Positions 61,865-61,866 of a DNA stretch of 61,866 nucleotides are shown here, piece after piece. The DNA is taken from the NCBI GenBank assembly GCA_947624805.1, contig CANQLW010000003.1, positions 1-61,866 of the forward strand, in the 5' to 3' direction. The notes beneath the pieces were generated by a model. It had not been told where the DNA came from. It did no database searches and saw only the letters and a list, made by a program, of their open reading frames with translations. This DNA comes from an uncultured Clostridia bacterium (lineage in GTDB: Bacteria > Bacillota > Clostridia > Christensenellales > Borkfalkiaceae). A program made the position numbers and the translations under genes. Numbering within the stretch: position 1 is the first letter of the stretch; each line of letters opens with the position of its first letter.

Positions 61865-61866
61865 GG

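Overview
The window looks like a chromosomal segment of an uncultured, probably gut-dwelling, Gram-positive Clostridia-type bacterium. The evidence is consensus TTGACA/TATAAT promoters with AGGAGG-type ribosome binding sites, sporulation genes (yabP-yabQ-divIC in the Bacillus order), lipoprotein signals without any outer-membrane genes, and large surface proteins typical of host-associated Firmicutes (M60 mucin-type peptidase, BspA-like leucine-rich repeats). A Christensenellales-like lineage is my guess; there is no rRNA in the window to settle it. No tRNA, rRNA or CRISPR array was recognised.

Layout. 1-2.9 kb: an AT-rich, foreign-looking block holding a multi-hairpin element with terminal inverted repeats (48-291), a tiny membrane protein, a lipoprotein and a MATE transporter whose reading frame is broken by an amber codon. 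2.9-7.0 kb: GNAT acetyltransferase, Sel1-repeat protein and a TGS-uridine kinase-like protein. 7.2-13.1 kb: one very large surface M60 metallopeptidase. 13.2-21.7 kb: a complete nine-gene V-type ATPase operon (F-I-K-E-C-G-A-B-D) whose rotor subunit carries every side-chain Na+ ligand known from Enterococcus hirae. 22-23.8 kb: a beta-helix lipoprotein, then a degenerate tandem repeat. 24.1-31.2 kb (minus strand): two ASCH-domain paralogues, a DUF1295 membrane enzyme and a lipase in one operon, then transketolase and a phosphohexomutase. 31.3-34.7 kb: DegV, a TIGR04076 protein and TypA/BipA.

34.7-38.2 kb: a small membrane protein, then the tightly overlapping cluster yabP-yabQ-divIC-ppx-M50 protease, then an XRE regulator. 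38.3-46.2 kb: tyrosine phosphatase, GH127 arabinofuranosidase, DtxR-type regulator, AroA, YgjP-like metallopeptidase, DUF1934, MBL hydrolase and Rho. Four genes here have promoters whose -10 box lies only 6-7 nt from the start codon, which predicts leaderless mRNAs. 46.3-48 kb: a class M-like sirtuin with a cupin, divergent from an HxlR regulator. 48-50.2 kb: an unusual PadR regulator joined to a roughly 300-residue coiled coil and a membrane domain, with palindromic operators at its own promoter and a related palindrome at 43.6 kb. 50.3-53.8 kb: a YkvI-type transporter and an NMT1/SsuABC-type ABC importer. 53.9-56.5 kb: valS. 56.5-61.6 kb: two surface lipoproteins. One has Ig-like repeats ending in a barnase-type ribonuclease domain with all four catalytic residues; the other is a leucine-rich-repeat protein behind a leader that can hide its own ribosome binding site.

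The strongest candidates for something undescribed are the surface-tethered barnase lipoprotein, the membrane-anchored coiled-coil PadR regulator with its operators, the multi-hairpin element at the left edge, and the run of predicted leaderless genes. All functional statements rest on motif recognition by eye; no database search was run.
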